Positions 6,057 through 12,805 of a DNA stretch of 18,032 nucleotides are shown here, one piece after another (position 1 is the stretch's first letter; each line of letters opens with the position of its first letter). Position numbers and translations under genes: made by a program. Under the pieces are notes generated by a model. That model made no database searches and had not been told where the DNA came from. It worked only from the letters and a program-made list of their open reading frames with translations. Origin of the DNA: an uncultured Lachnospiraceae bacterium (GTDB lineage Bacteria > Bacillota > Clostridia > Lachnospirales > Lachnospiraceae); the NCBI GenBank assembly GCA_934338765.1, contig CAKRHL010000027.1:1-18032 (forward strand), given 5' to 3'.

Positions 6057-7985
6057 TTGAAAAAGGAAACGGAATCAAGTGCAGTACAGCACAAAGCAGC
6101 AGAGGGAGAAAAGGGAGCGAAGCGGATCATCAGAAGAGGGAGAAAGCCGTCCGCAAAGGCAGAGCGTGACACAAAGGAGACGGCAGAAAAGCCAAAAAGA
6201 ACAAGAACCACCAGAGCCAAGGCTGTCAAAGAGGAAAAGGAAAGTGTGGCTGCAAAAGCGGATAAAGCCGTTGCTGAAAAGGTGCGGCGCATGACAGAAA
6301 AGTCAAACCAGAAGCAGAAGGGCAGTCTGATCGGGCAGGGACTCAAGATCATTCCACTGGGTGGTCTGGAGCAGATCGGTATGAACATTACCGCATTTGA
6401 ATATGAGGACAATATCGTTGTGGTAGACTGTGGTCTTTCCTTCCCGGGAGACGATATGCTGGGTATTGACCTTGTCATTCCGGATATCACATACCTCAAG
6501 GAAAATATTGATAAGGTCAGAGGCTTTGTGATCACCCATGGACACGAGGATCATATTGGAGCACTTCCATATGTTCTCAAGGAAGTAAATGCTCCTGTTT
6601 ATGCAACAAAGCTTACTATGGGCCTGATCGAGAACAAGCTCAAAGAGCATGTGATGCCGAAGCCGGTTAAGAAAAAGGTTGTTAAATACGGCCAGTCTAT
6701 CAATCTGGGATGTTTCCGTATTGAATTTATCCGCACGAACCACAGCATTTCTGATGCTGCGGCGCTGGCAATCTTTACCCCGGTAGGAACCATTGTTCAC
6801 ACCGGAGACTTCAAGGTGGATTATACACCGGTACGTGGAGAGCCGATCGATCTGCAGAGATTTGCGGAGCTTGGCAAAAAGGGTGTATTGGCATTGATGG
6901 CAGACAGTACCAATGTAATGAAGCCGGGCTTTACCATGTCAGAGCGTACCGTAGGCAAGACCTTTGACAATATTTTTGCGGAAAATACAAAACATCGTAT
7001 TATTGTTGCAACATTTGCATCCAATGTGGACCGTGTCCAGCAGATTGTAAATTCTGCGGTAAAATACGGCAGAAAGGTTGTTGTCGAGGGAAGAAGCATG
7101 GTTAATGTCATCACTACAGCCACAGAGCTGGGATATATTGACATTCCGGATAATACACTGATCGATATGGACCAGATGAAGAATTATGCACCGGAGAAGC
7201 TGGTGCTGATCACCACAGGAAGCCAGGGAGAGGCGATGGCAGCTCTGTCCAGAATGGCATCGAATCTTCACCGCCGGATCACAATTGAGCCGGGCGACAC
7301 TGTAATCTTCAGCTCACGTCCGATCCCCGGCAATGAAAAGAATGTTGCCAAGGTAGTCAACGAGCTTGCGGCAAAGGGAGCCAAGGTCATTGAGCAGGAT
7401 GCCCATGTATCCGGACATGCCAGCGAGGAAGAGATCAAGCTGATCTATGCACTGACAAAGCCACAGTATGCAATCCCGGTTCACGGAGAGTACCGTCATT
7501 TACAGGCACATGCGGAACTGGCACAGCTTATGGGTGTGCCAAAGGAAAATACCGTGATCCTGTCCTCAGGTGATGTGCTGGAGATCGACAGTGAGCATTG
7601 TGCCCTGGTGGGCAAGGTGCAGGCACAGGGCATCATGGTAGACGGACTTGGTGTCGGTGATGTGGGTAATATTGTTTTAAGAGACAGACAGCATTTGTCC
7701 GAAAATGGATTGATCATTATTGTATTGACATTAGAGAAATATACCAATCAGCTTTTGGCAGGACCGGATATTGTCTCCAGAGGATTTGTTTATGTGCGTG
7801 AGTCAGAATATCTCATGGACGAGGCAAAGAGCATTGTATATGCGGCATTGGAGAGATGTCTGGACAATCAGGTATCAGACTGGTCCAAGATCAAGACAGA
7901 GATCAAGGACAGTCTCAGTGATTATCTCTGGAAGAAGATGAAACGTAATCCTATGATCCTGCCGGTTATTATGGAGGTTGAGTAG
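6057..7985 (+). CDS. rnj: Ribonuclease J with a long basic N-terminal extension
   Basis: RNase J is a metallo-beta-lactamase/beta-CASP enzyme with 5'-3' exonuclease and endonuclease activity, central to mRNA decay and rRNA maturation in Firmicutes. This one has 642 residues against about 555 for B. subtilis RNase J1. The surplus is a Lys/Arg/Ala/Glu-rich, probably disordered tail (about 1-92, with RRGRKPSAKAE and RTRTTRAKAVKEEK). The core starts at LKIIPLGGLEQIG. Metal ligands are in HGHEDH (161-166), NHS (His229) and HTGDFK (His248, Asp251). SSRPIPGNE and PVHGEYRHL are the beta-CASP and motif C segments, and a C-terminal domain follows. The TTG at 6057 is chosen because an AGG-rich stretch (6042-6049) lies about 7 bp upstream and no in-frame ATG occurs before residue 79. 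It is followed at 3 bp by a YlbF-family gene. Confidence 0.95.
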   Translation: MKKETESSAVQHKAAEGEKGAKRIIRRGRKPSAKAERDTKETAEKPKRTRTTRAKAVKEEKESVAAKADKAVAEKVRRMTEKSNQKQKGSLIGQGLKIIPLGGLEQIGMNITAFEYEDNIVVVDCGLSFPGDDMLGIDLVIPDITYLKENIDKVRGFVITHGHEDHIGALPYVLKEVNAPVYATKLTMGLIENKLKEHVMPKPVKKKVVKYGQSINLGCFRIEFIRTNHSISDAAALAIFTPVGTIVHTGDFKVDYTPVRGEPIDLQRFAELGKKGVLALMADSTNVMKPGFTMSERTVGKTFDNIFAENTKHRIIVATFASNVDRVQQIVNSAVKYGRKVVVEGRSMVNVITTATELGYIDIPDNTLIDMDQMKNYAPEKLVLITTGSQGEAMAALSRMASNLHRRITIEPGDTVIFSSRPIPGNEKNVAKVVNELAAKGAKVIEQDAHVSGHASEEEIKLIYALTKPQYAIPVHGEYRHLQAHAELAQLMGVPKENTVILSSGDVLEIDSEHCALVGKVQAQGIMVDGLGVGDVGNIVLRDRQHLSENGLIIIVLTLEKYTNQLLAGPDIVSRGFVYVRESEYLMDEAKSIVYAALERCLDNQVSDWSKIKTEIKDSLSDYLWKKMKRNPMILPVIMEVE

Positions 7986-7988
7986 CCT

Positions 7989-8333
7989 ATGAGTGGAGAG
8001 ACGCAGCTTTTGATGGAACAGTTGATGGAAGCCGTAAAGCGTACCCAGGAGTACAATCAGTATCAGACGCTTCTGGAAAGTGTCAAAAAGCATCCGGATA
8101 TTTACCGGAGGATCGGGGAATTCCGCAGAGGCAGCATTGTGTTCCAGATGACGGATCATGCCAATCCTATTGAGGAGAACAATGCACTGCAGAAGGAGTT
8201 TGCAGATCTGCAGACCAATGGTCTTGCTAATGAATTTCTGGCGGCGGAGCATCAGTACTGCATGATGATCAAAAAGATGCAGGAATATTTTCTGGATCAT
8301 CTGGATCTGGAACTGGAGTTTTTAGATGAATAG
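7989..8333 (+). CDS. YlbF/YmcA family protein
   Basis: This 114-residue, largely helical protein belongs to the Com_YlbF family. In B. subtilis, YlbF, YmcA and YaaT form the Y-complex, which helps RNase Y in mRNA maturation and affects competence, biofilm and sporulation. Here the supporting signs are length, helical heptad-like content, and segments such as VKKHPDIYRRIGEFRRGS and NPIEENNALQKEFADLQ, which fit the family's 'short helix, then xxNPxL' pattern. It begins 3 bp after rnj with GGAGG (7973-7977) inside the rnj 3' end, so the two are almost certainly cotranscribed. A link with RNase J rather than RNase Y is inferred from position only. The last 8 bp overlap the next gene. Confidence 0.8.
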   Translation: MSGETQLLMEQLMEAVKRTQEYNQYQTLLESVKKHPDIYRRIGEFRRGSIVFQMTDHANPIEENNALQKEFADLQTNGLANEFLAAEHQYCMMIKKMQEYFLDHLDLELEFLDE

Positions 8334-8697
8334 CTGGAAGCCGGCAGCGGTGACATCGGTTTATATAGTGCTCTACTCGCTGCTGGTATTAGGTGTGGTG
8401 TTTGTATGTGTTCATGGATATCGTTTCTGCTATGATGTGTTTGCAGATGTCCGTGTGGAGGGGCAGCCGGGGAAGGATATTACATTCTCTGTATCCTCCA
8501 CAGATGATTTCAGGGATATTGCGGCAAAGCTGCAGGAGGAGGGTGTGATCCGGGATCGTTACAGTTTTCTTGCAAGAGCCGGTATTATGGATACGGACCG
8601 CAACAAAATATTTCCCGGACAATATATTCTCAATAACTCCATGACGTACGAGCAGGTGATCAATCGTTTGACAGTGTCAGAAGGGTTTGACAAATGA
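8326..8697 (+). CDS. Short MltG-like membrane protein, LysM-like region only
   Basis: This is a 123-residue protein with a predicted membrane helix at about 9-30 and an outside domain at about 50-116. The outside part, with DITFSVSSTDDFRDIAAKLQ, EEGVIRDRYSFLARAGI and IFPGQYILNNSMTYEQVINRL, resembles the N-terminal LysM-like module of the endolytic transglycosylase MltG (YceG/YrrL). The whole catalytic YceG domain with its glutamate is missing, and full-length MltG proteins are about 330-380 residues. No matching coding sequence follows in any frame, since the methyltransferase starts within the stop codon, so this is a compact gene and not a recent frameshift. It sits exactly where mltG/yrrL stands in Bacillus. 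A peptidoglycan- or divisome-binding role without enzyme activity is inferred. Overlaps on both sides imply translational coupling. Confidence 0.72.
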   Translation: MNSWKPAAVTSVYIVLYSLLVLGVVFVCVHGYRFCYDVFADVRVEGQPGKDITFSVSSTDDFRDIAAKLQEEGVIRDRYSFLARAGIMDTDRNKIFPGQYILNNSMTYEQVINRLTVSEGFDK

Positions 8698-9347
8698 TAA
8701 TAGACGAGAGACTTTCAATATTTATAGATGCTTTGGAATGGAAGCTGCCGGGGGAGCTGGCAGAGCTGGAGCGGCAGGCCCTGGAGGATCAGGTGCCTAT
8801 CATCCGCAGACCCATGCAGACATTCCTTGGCTTTATGCTGGGACTAAAGCAGCCGTCTTCCATTTTGGAGATCGGGGCGGCTGTAGGCTTTTCCAGTATA
8901 TTGATGAGTGAATATGTGCCGGAGCAGACAGGGATTACCACTATAGAAAAGGTGCCTGCAAGGATTCGGGCAGCCAGAGATAATTTTCATCGTTATGGTA
9001 AGGAGGGTCGGATCTGCCTGTTGGAGGGAGATGCGGCAGAGGTATTGGCAGAGCTTTGTGAACAGGGCGATCAATATGATTTTATTTTTATGGATGCTGC
9101 CAAGGGACAGTATCTTAATTTTTTGCCGAATATATTGAAGATGCTTCCTGAAAATGGTATGCTGATAACAGACAATGTACTGCAGGATGGTGATGTGATC
9201 CAGTCACGTTATGCCATTAACCGCAGAGACCGCACGATCCATGGTCGTATGCGGGAGTATCTGTATCAGCTGACACATTCAGAGGAGCTTGATACAGTGA
9301 TATTGCCTGTGGGGGACGGGATTACCGTGTCCCGGCGGATAAAGTGA
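8694..9347 (+). CDS. trmR: SAM-dependent O-methyltransferase TrmR/YrrM (tRNA ho5U34 methylation)
   Basis: This 217-residue class I methyltransferase is related to catechol O-methyltransferase-like enzymes. B. subtilis YrrM (TrmR) converts 5-hydroxyuridine to 5-methoxyuridine at tRNA position 34. Visible features are the SAM-binding motif I ILEIGAAVGFSS (57-68), the acidic Glu85 in TTIEKVP after the second strand, the metal-binding YDFIFMDAAKGQY with Asp134, and LITDNVL with Asp160 and Asn161. The C-terminal VILPVGDGITVSRRI is the family's closing strand pair. The ATG overlaps the previous stop (ATGA at 8694-8697). A U32 gene follows immediately, as in yrrM-yrrN-yrrO, which supports the tRNA role over small-molecule methylation. 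Confidence 0.87.
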   Translation: MIIDERLSIFIDALEWKLPGELAELERQALEDQVPIIRRPMQTFLGFMLGLKQPSSILEIGAAVGFSSILMSEYVPEQTGITTIEKVPARIRAARDNFHRYGKEGRICLLEGDAAEVLAELCEQGDQYDFIFMDAAKGQYLNFLPNILKMLPENGMLITDNVLQDGDVIQSRYAINRRDRTIHGRMREYLYQLTHSEELDTVILPVGDGITVSRRIK

Positions 9348-9357
9348 GGTGAAAGGG

Positions 9358-10593
9358 TTGTTATCAAATGGAAAGCCGGAGCTTTTGATACCGGCAAGCA
9401 GCTTGGAGGTTTTGAAGGTTGCCGTAATATATGGTGCAGATGCCGTATATATCGGAGGTGACATGTATGGACTCCGTGCCAAGGCAAAGAACTTCTCTCC
9501 GGAGGATATGAAGGAGGGAGTGGCATTTGCCCATGAGCATGGAAAGAGAGTATTTGTCACGGCAAATATAACAGCACATAATGGGGATTTGGATGGGATC
9601 CGCCGTTATTTTGAGGAGCTGAAGGAGATCGGACCGGATGCGCTGATCATTTCGGATCCGGGTGTCTTTGACATTGCCAGAGAGGTTTGCCCGGAGATTG
9701 AGGTGCATATCAGTACCCAGAGCAACAATGTCAACTATGGCACATATCTGTTCTGGCAGCGTATGGGAGCAAAGCGTGTAGTATCCGCCAGAGAGCTTTC
9801 GATCAAGGAGATCAAGGATATCCGGGCGCATATTCCCGACGATCTGGAGATTGAGACATTTGTACATGGTGCCATGTGCATTTCCTATTCCGGCAGATGT
9901 CTTCTGAGTAATTATTTCACGGGAAGGGATGCCAATCTGGGAGCATGTACCCATCCGTGCAGATGGAAGTATTACATTATGGAGGAGAACCGTCCGGGCG
10001 AGTATCTTCCGGTAGAGGAAAACGAGAGAGGCACATATATATTCAATTCCAAGGATCTCTGTATGATCGGGCATATTCCGGATCTGGTGGATGCCGGGAT
10101 CGACAGCTTCAAGATTGAGGGACGTATGAAGACGGCTCTCTATGTGGCAGATGTGGCAAGGACATACCGCCAGGCGATTGATGATTACTTTACATCACCG
10201 GAGCTGTATGAATCCCGGAAGTCATATTATATGGATGAGATATCCAAGTGCACATACCGTCAGTATACGACAGGCTTCTTTTATGGAAAGCCGACCCATG
10301 AGGGACAGATATACGATAACAATACCTATGTAAAGAAATATACGTATCTCGGTATCGTCGGTGAGATCACGGAGGATGGTTATGCCGTGATGGAGCAGCG
10401 CAACAAATTCTGCGTTGGCGATGAGGTGGAGATTATGAAGCCGGATGGCAGTGACAGTCATGTGAAGGTGCTTGCCATGCGGGATGAAAAGGGAGAAGCA
10501 ATGGAAAGCTGTCCTCATCCACAGCAGAAGATTCAGGTGAGGTTTAGTGAGATCCCGGACAGAATGAATCTGATCCGTGTATCATGTGAGTAA
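9358..10593 (+). CDS. trhP: U32 family protein TrhP/YrrO, tRNA U34 hydroxylation
   Basis: U32 'peptidase' proteins of this branch (E. coli YegQ/TrhP, B. subtilis YrrN and YrrO) are needed for prephenate-dependent hydroxylation of tRNA U34 to ho5U, and the adjacent methyltransferase then makes mo5U. Taking TTG 9358 as start gives 411 residues. GAGGTG (9346-9351) lies 6 bp upstream of it, while the alternative GTG at 9349 would itself be inside that site. Evidence includes KPELLIPASSLEVLK and GADAVYIGG near the N-terminus, and the U32 signature ETFVHGAMCISYSGRC followed by ACTHPCRW, supplying Cys174, Cys181, Cys197 and Cys201 as probable Fe-S ligands. SFKIEGRMKTALYVA follows. It is one protein of YrrO size, with no second YrrN-like gene next to it. 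Confidence 0.87.
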   Translation: MLSNGKPELLIPASSLEVLKVAVIYGADAVYIGGDMYGLRAKAKNFSPEDMKEGVAFAHEHGKRVFVTANITAHNGDLDGIRRYFEELKEIGPDALIISDPGVFDIAREVCPEIEVHISTQSNNVNYGTYLFWQRMGAKRVVSARELSIKEIKDIRAHIPDDLEIETFVHGAMCISYSGRCLLSNYFTGRDANLGACTHPCRWKYYIMEENRPGEYLPVEENERGTYIFNSKDLCMIGHIPDLVDAGIDSFKIEGRMKTALYVADVARTYRQAIDDYFTSPELYESRKSYYMDEISKCTYRQYTTGFFYGKPTHEGQIYDNNTYVKKYTYLGIVGEITEDGYAVMEQRNKFCVGDEVEIMKPDGSDSHVKVLAMRDEKGEAMESCPHPQQKIQVRFSEIPDRMNLIRVSCE

Positions 10594-10614
10594 ATGCATT
10601 TAGGAGGAAGAGTT

Positions 10615-10842
10615 ATGGAAAAAAATGTAAGACTGAGGGTACTTTATGTAATGGAGCTGTTTGTAGAGCAGACAGATGCAGAAAACGGAGTGACTATGCA
10701 GGAGATCCTGGACTGGCTGGCAGATCATAATCTTACCGGTGAGAGAAAGAGTATTTATGAGGATATTCATGCACTTAAGGAGTTTGGTCTGGACATTCAG
10801 TACACACAGTCCGACAAAACATATCGTCTTGCAAGTCGTTAA
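10615..10842 (+). CDS. Stand-alone winged-helix domain, WYL/DeoR-regulator-like
   Basis: This is a 75-residue protein. The start is ATG 10615, set by a perfect AGGAGG (10602-10607) 7 bp upstream; an in-frame ATG at 10594 lies before that site and is rejected. The sequence VRLRVLYVMELFVEQTD, GVTMQEILDWL and RKSIYEDIHALKEFGLDIQY resembles the N-terminal winged helix-turn-helix of WYL-domain and DeoR-type regulators, in which RxSIYxDI...L marks the recognition helix. The ligand-binding WYL part is absent and the frame ends at LASR. It lies 21 bp after the U32 gene and 23 bp before the fucosidase gene. Regulation of the fucosidase is possible but is only an inference. Confidence 0.65.
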   Translation: MEKNVRLRVLYVMELFVEQTDAENGVTMQEILDWLADHNLTGERKSIYEDIHALKEFGLDIQYTQSDKTYRLASR

Positions 10843-10865
10843 TAAAATAAAAAAGGAGAAAAAGA

Positions 10866-12323
10866 ATGACACCACAGCAGAAATACTTAGACATTGTGGA
10901 TGAGGTGATCGCAAAGGGTCCGTTTAAACCGGACTGGGTATCCCTCTCTGATTATGAGACACCAAAATGGCTCAAAAACGGTAAGTTTGGTATATTTATT
11001 CACTGGGGACTTTTTAGTGTACCGGCGTTCAACAATGAGTGGTATTCCAGAAACATGTACATTCAGAGCATGGAGGAGTGGCAGCATCACAGAGATACCT
11101 TTGGGGAGCATACGAAGTTTGGTTACAAGGATTTCATTCCGATGTTTACAGCACCGAAGTTCCAGCCGGAGGAGTGGGTGAAGCTGTTTAAGGAAGCCGG
11201 TGCAAGATATGTGATGCCGGTGGCTGAGCATCATGACGGATTTCAGATGTATGACAGTGAGATCAGTGAATGGAACAGCGTCAAGATGGCGATGAAGCGT
11301 GATGTGCTGGGAGAGATGAAGGCTGCCATCGAGAAAGAGGGACTGACCTTCTGTGAATCAAATCATCGTGTGGAGCACTCCTTTTTTATGGGACATGGCA
11401 AGGAGTTTGACAGTGATATTAAAGACCCTATGAAGCTGGGTGATTTTTATTATCCTGCTATGCCGGAACCGGACAATCAGGATCTGTTCAGCCCGGCACC
11501 TCCACAGGATTTTATGGAGGACTGGCTTGCAAGAAACTGTGAGCTGGTGGAGAAGTATCATCCAAATATGGTTTATTTTGACTGGTGGATCCAGCATGAT
11601 TCCGTAAAACCATATCTGAAGAAGTTTGCAGCATACTATTATAATCGTGGCTTGGAATGGGGACAGCAGGTAACGATCTCCTACAAGCATGATGCTATGA
11701 TGTTGGGAACCGGCGTTCTCGATATGGAGCGTGGTCACTTTACAGAGGCAAAGCCGTTTACATGGCAGGCAGATACCTCCATGGCTTATAATTCATGGTG
11801 TTATACAGAGCAGAACCGCTTTAAGCCGACCGTAGAGATCATTCAGGATCTGGTAGACATCGTCAGCAAGAACGGCTGTCTTCTGTTGAATGTAGGACCA
11901 AAGGCAGATGGAACCATCTGTGATGAGGAGATCAAGATCCTTAAAGAGATGGGTGAGTGGATGAGTGTCAACGGAGAGGCAATCTACGATACACATCCAT
12001 GGCGTATTCAGGCCGAGGGAAGTACCAAGGGGGTAGAAGGTATGTTCTCTGAGGAAGGCCGTCAGGCGTATGGCAAGGACGATATCCGTTTTACCTGTAA
12101 AGCAGATTATATTTATATCATTGCCATGAAGCAGGAGGGTGCCGATGTGGTTGTGAAGTCCATGGGAGAGGACAGTAAGGATTTCCATGGTATTATTCTG
12201 GAGATGAAGGCTCTGGGATATGATGAGCCGGTGACATATGAGCGTGATGCGGATACCATGACGATCCATGCACCGTTTGTAAAGAGTGATATGCCGGTAG
12301 TATATCGTATGAAATTGAAATAA
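10866..12323 (+). CDS. Alpha-L-fucosidase, glycoside hydrolase family 29, cytoplasmic
   Basis: GH29 enzymes release L-fucose with retention of configuration from host glycans or milk oligosaccharides. It has 485 residues, normal for the catalytic domain plus a small C-terminal beta domain. Family landmarks are FGIFIHWGLFSVP (His46, Trp47), YVMPVAEHHDGFQMY (His122, His123, Asp124), and MVYFDWWIQH, whose Asp239 fits the catalytic nucleophile position. NGCLLLNVGPKADG closes the barrel. The acid/base residue is not certain by eye; Glu288 in LDMERG is one candidate. There is no signal peptide or cell-wall anchor, so it should act inside the cell on imported fucosides. GGAG precedes the ATG by about 9 bp. 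No fucose transporter or catabolic gene is in the window. Confidence 0.92.
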   Translation: MTPQQKYLDIVDEVIAKGPFKPDWVSLSDYETPKWLKNGKFGIFIHWGLFSVPAFNNEWYSRNMYIQSMEEWQHHRDTFGEHTKFGYKDFIPMFTAPKFQPEEWVKLFKEAGARYVMPVAEHHDGFQMYDSEISEWNSVKMAMKRDVLGEMKAAIEKEGLTFCESNHRVEHSFFMGHGKEFDSDIKDPMKLGDFYYPAMPEPDNQDLFSPAPPQDFMEDWLARNCELVEKYHPNMVYFDWWIQHDSVKPYLKKFAAYYYNRGLEWGQQVTISYKHDAMMLGTGVLDMERGHFTEAKPFTWQADTSMAYNSWCYTEQNRFKPTVEIIQDLVDIVSKNGCLLLNVGPKADGTICDEEIKILKEMGEWMSVNGEAIYDTHPWRIQAEGSTKGVEGMFSEEGRQAYGKDDIRFTCKADYIYIIAMKQEGADVVVKSMGEDSKDFHGIILEMKALGYDEPVTYERDADTMTIHAPFVKSDMPVVYRMKLK

Positions 12324-12346
12324 GAAAAGATATATAGCAGAAAAAG

Positions 12347-12380
12347 AAAGGCTGATGCATCGAATGATGCATCAGCCTTT
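12347..12380 (+). terminator. Strong, probably bidirectional terminator between fucosidase and csp genes
   Basis: A perfect 14-bp stem (AAAGGCTGATGCAT / ATGCATCAGCCTTT) with a 6-base loop is followed by a T-run on the + strand (CCTTTTG). On the - strand it is followed by CTTTCTTTTTC. It ends the long + strand group and may also stop the cold shock transcript arriving from the right. The interval 12381-12484 is AT-rich and holds only short 4-bp stems. Confidence 0.85.
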
Positions 12381-12484
12381 TGTTACACCTCAAAGCTTAT
12401 GTCCAGATAATTTTACAATAAAAAATTTATTAGAAAACTAAAATGGTTTATGCCATGAATATAACGTCTGTCTGTTGTCTGCAA

Positions 12485-12685
12485 TTAACCAAGCTTAACA
12501 ACGTTAGCAGCCTGTGGTCCCTTTTCTCCGTTCACAACGTCGAACTCAACCTCTTCACCCTCGTCAAGAACCTTGAATCCGTCCATCTGAAGTGCTGAGA
12601 AATGTACGAATACATCCTTGCCGGTCTCGTCAGAGATGAAACCAAAACCCTTCTTTGCGTTAAACCATTTAACTGTACCCTTCAT
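12485..12685 (-). CDS. CspA-family cold shock protein
   Basis: This 66-residue single-stranded nucleic acid binding protein has the OB fold and acts as an RNA chaperone. It starts [20 protein letters not shown]1 is KGFGFI (12-17) and RNP2 is VFVHF (25-29), with the aromatic residues that stack on bases retained. The C-terminal [11 protein letters not shown] is typical. A perfect AGGAGG lies about 7 bp before the ATG. The gene is 120 bp downstream of the ABC-F gene on the same strand and has its own promoter with a roughly 60-nt leader, as cold shock genes often do. Which paralogue it is cannot be decided from one copy. Confidence 0.97.
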   Translation of the reverse strand: MKGTVKWFNAKKGFGFISDETGKDVFVHFSALQMDGFKVLDEGEEVEFDVVNGEKGPQAANVVKLG

Positions 12686-12753
12686 AGTAGTGCCTCCTAA
12701 AATAATGAAAAAATTTTGTAACCTGTGTGAGCACAGATTTCAACAACATGTTT

Positions 12754-12782
12754 AATCTATCATATTCACTGGTTCCTGTCAA
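12754..12782 (-). promoter_or_regulatory. Promoter of the cold shock gene
   Basis: On the - strand, a perfect TTGACA (12782-12777) and TAGATT (12759-12754) are 17 bp apart. The predicted start near 12747 gives a leader of about 60 nt that contains a small hairpin, CTGTG / CACAG (12723-12736), and ends with AGGAGG. The promoter begins only 24 bp after the ABC-F stop codon. Confidence 0.65.
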
Positions 12783-12805
12783 TGTAAATCAAATGAAAAG
12801 CAGTG

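Noticed and set aside
6014..6535. A 173-codon open frame on the - strand over the RNase J N-terminus
   Set aside because: It is the antisense shadow of the repetitive Lys/Ala/Glu codons of the tail; its Ser/Ala/Phe-rich content follows from that composition.
8697..9347. Frameshift hiding an MltG catalytic domain after the short MltG-like gene
   Set aside because: The downstream DNA is fully accounted for by an intact methyltransferase gene in another frame, and no YceG-domain motifs appear in any frame.
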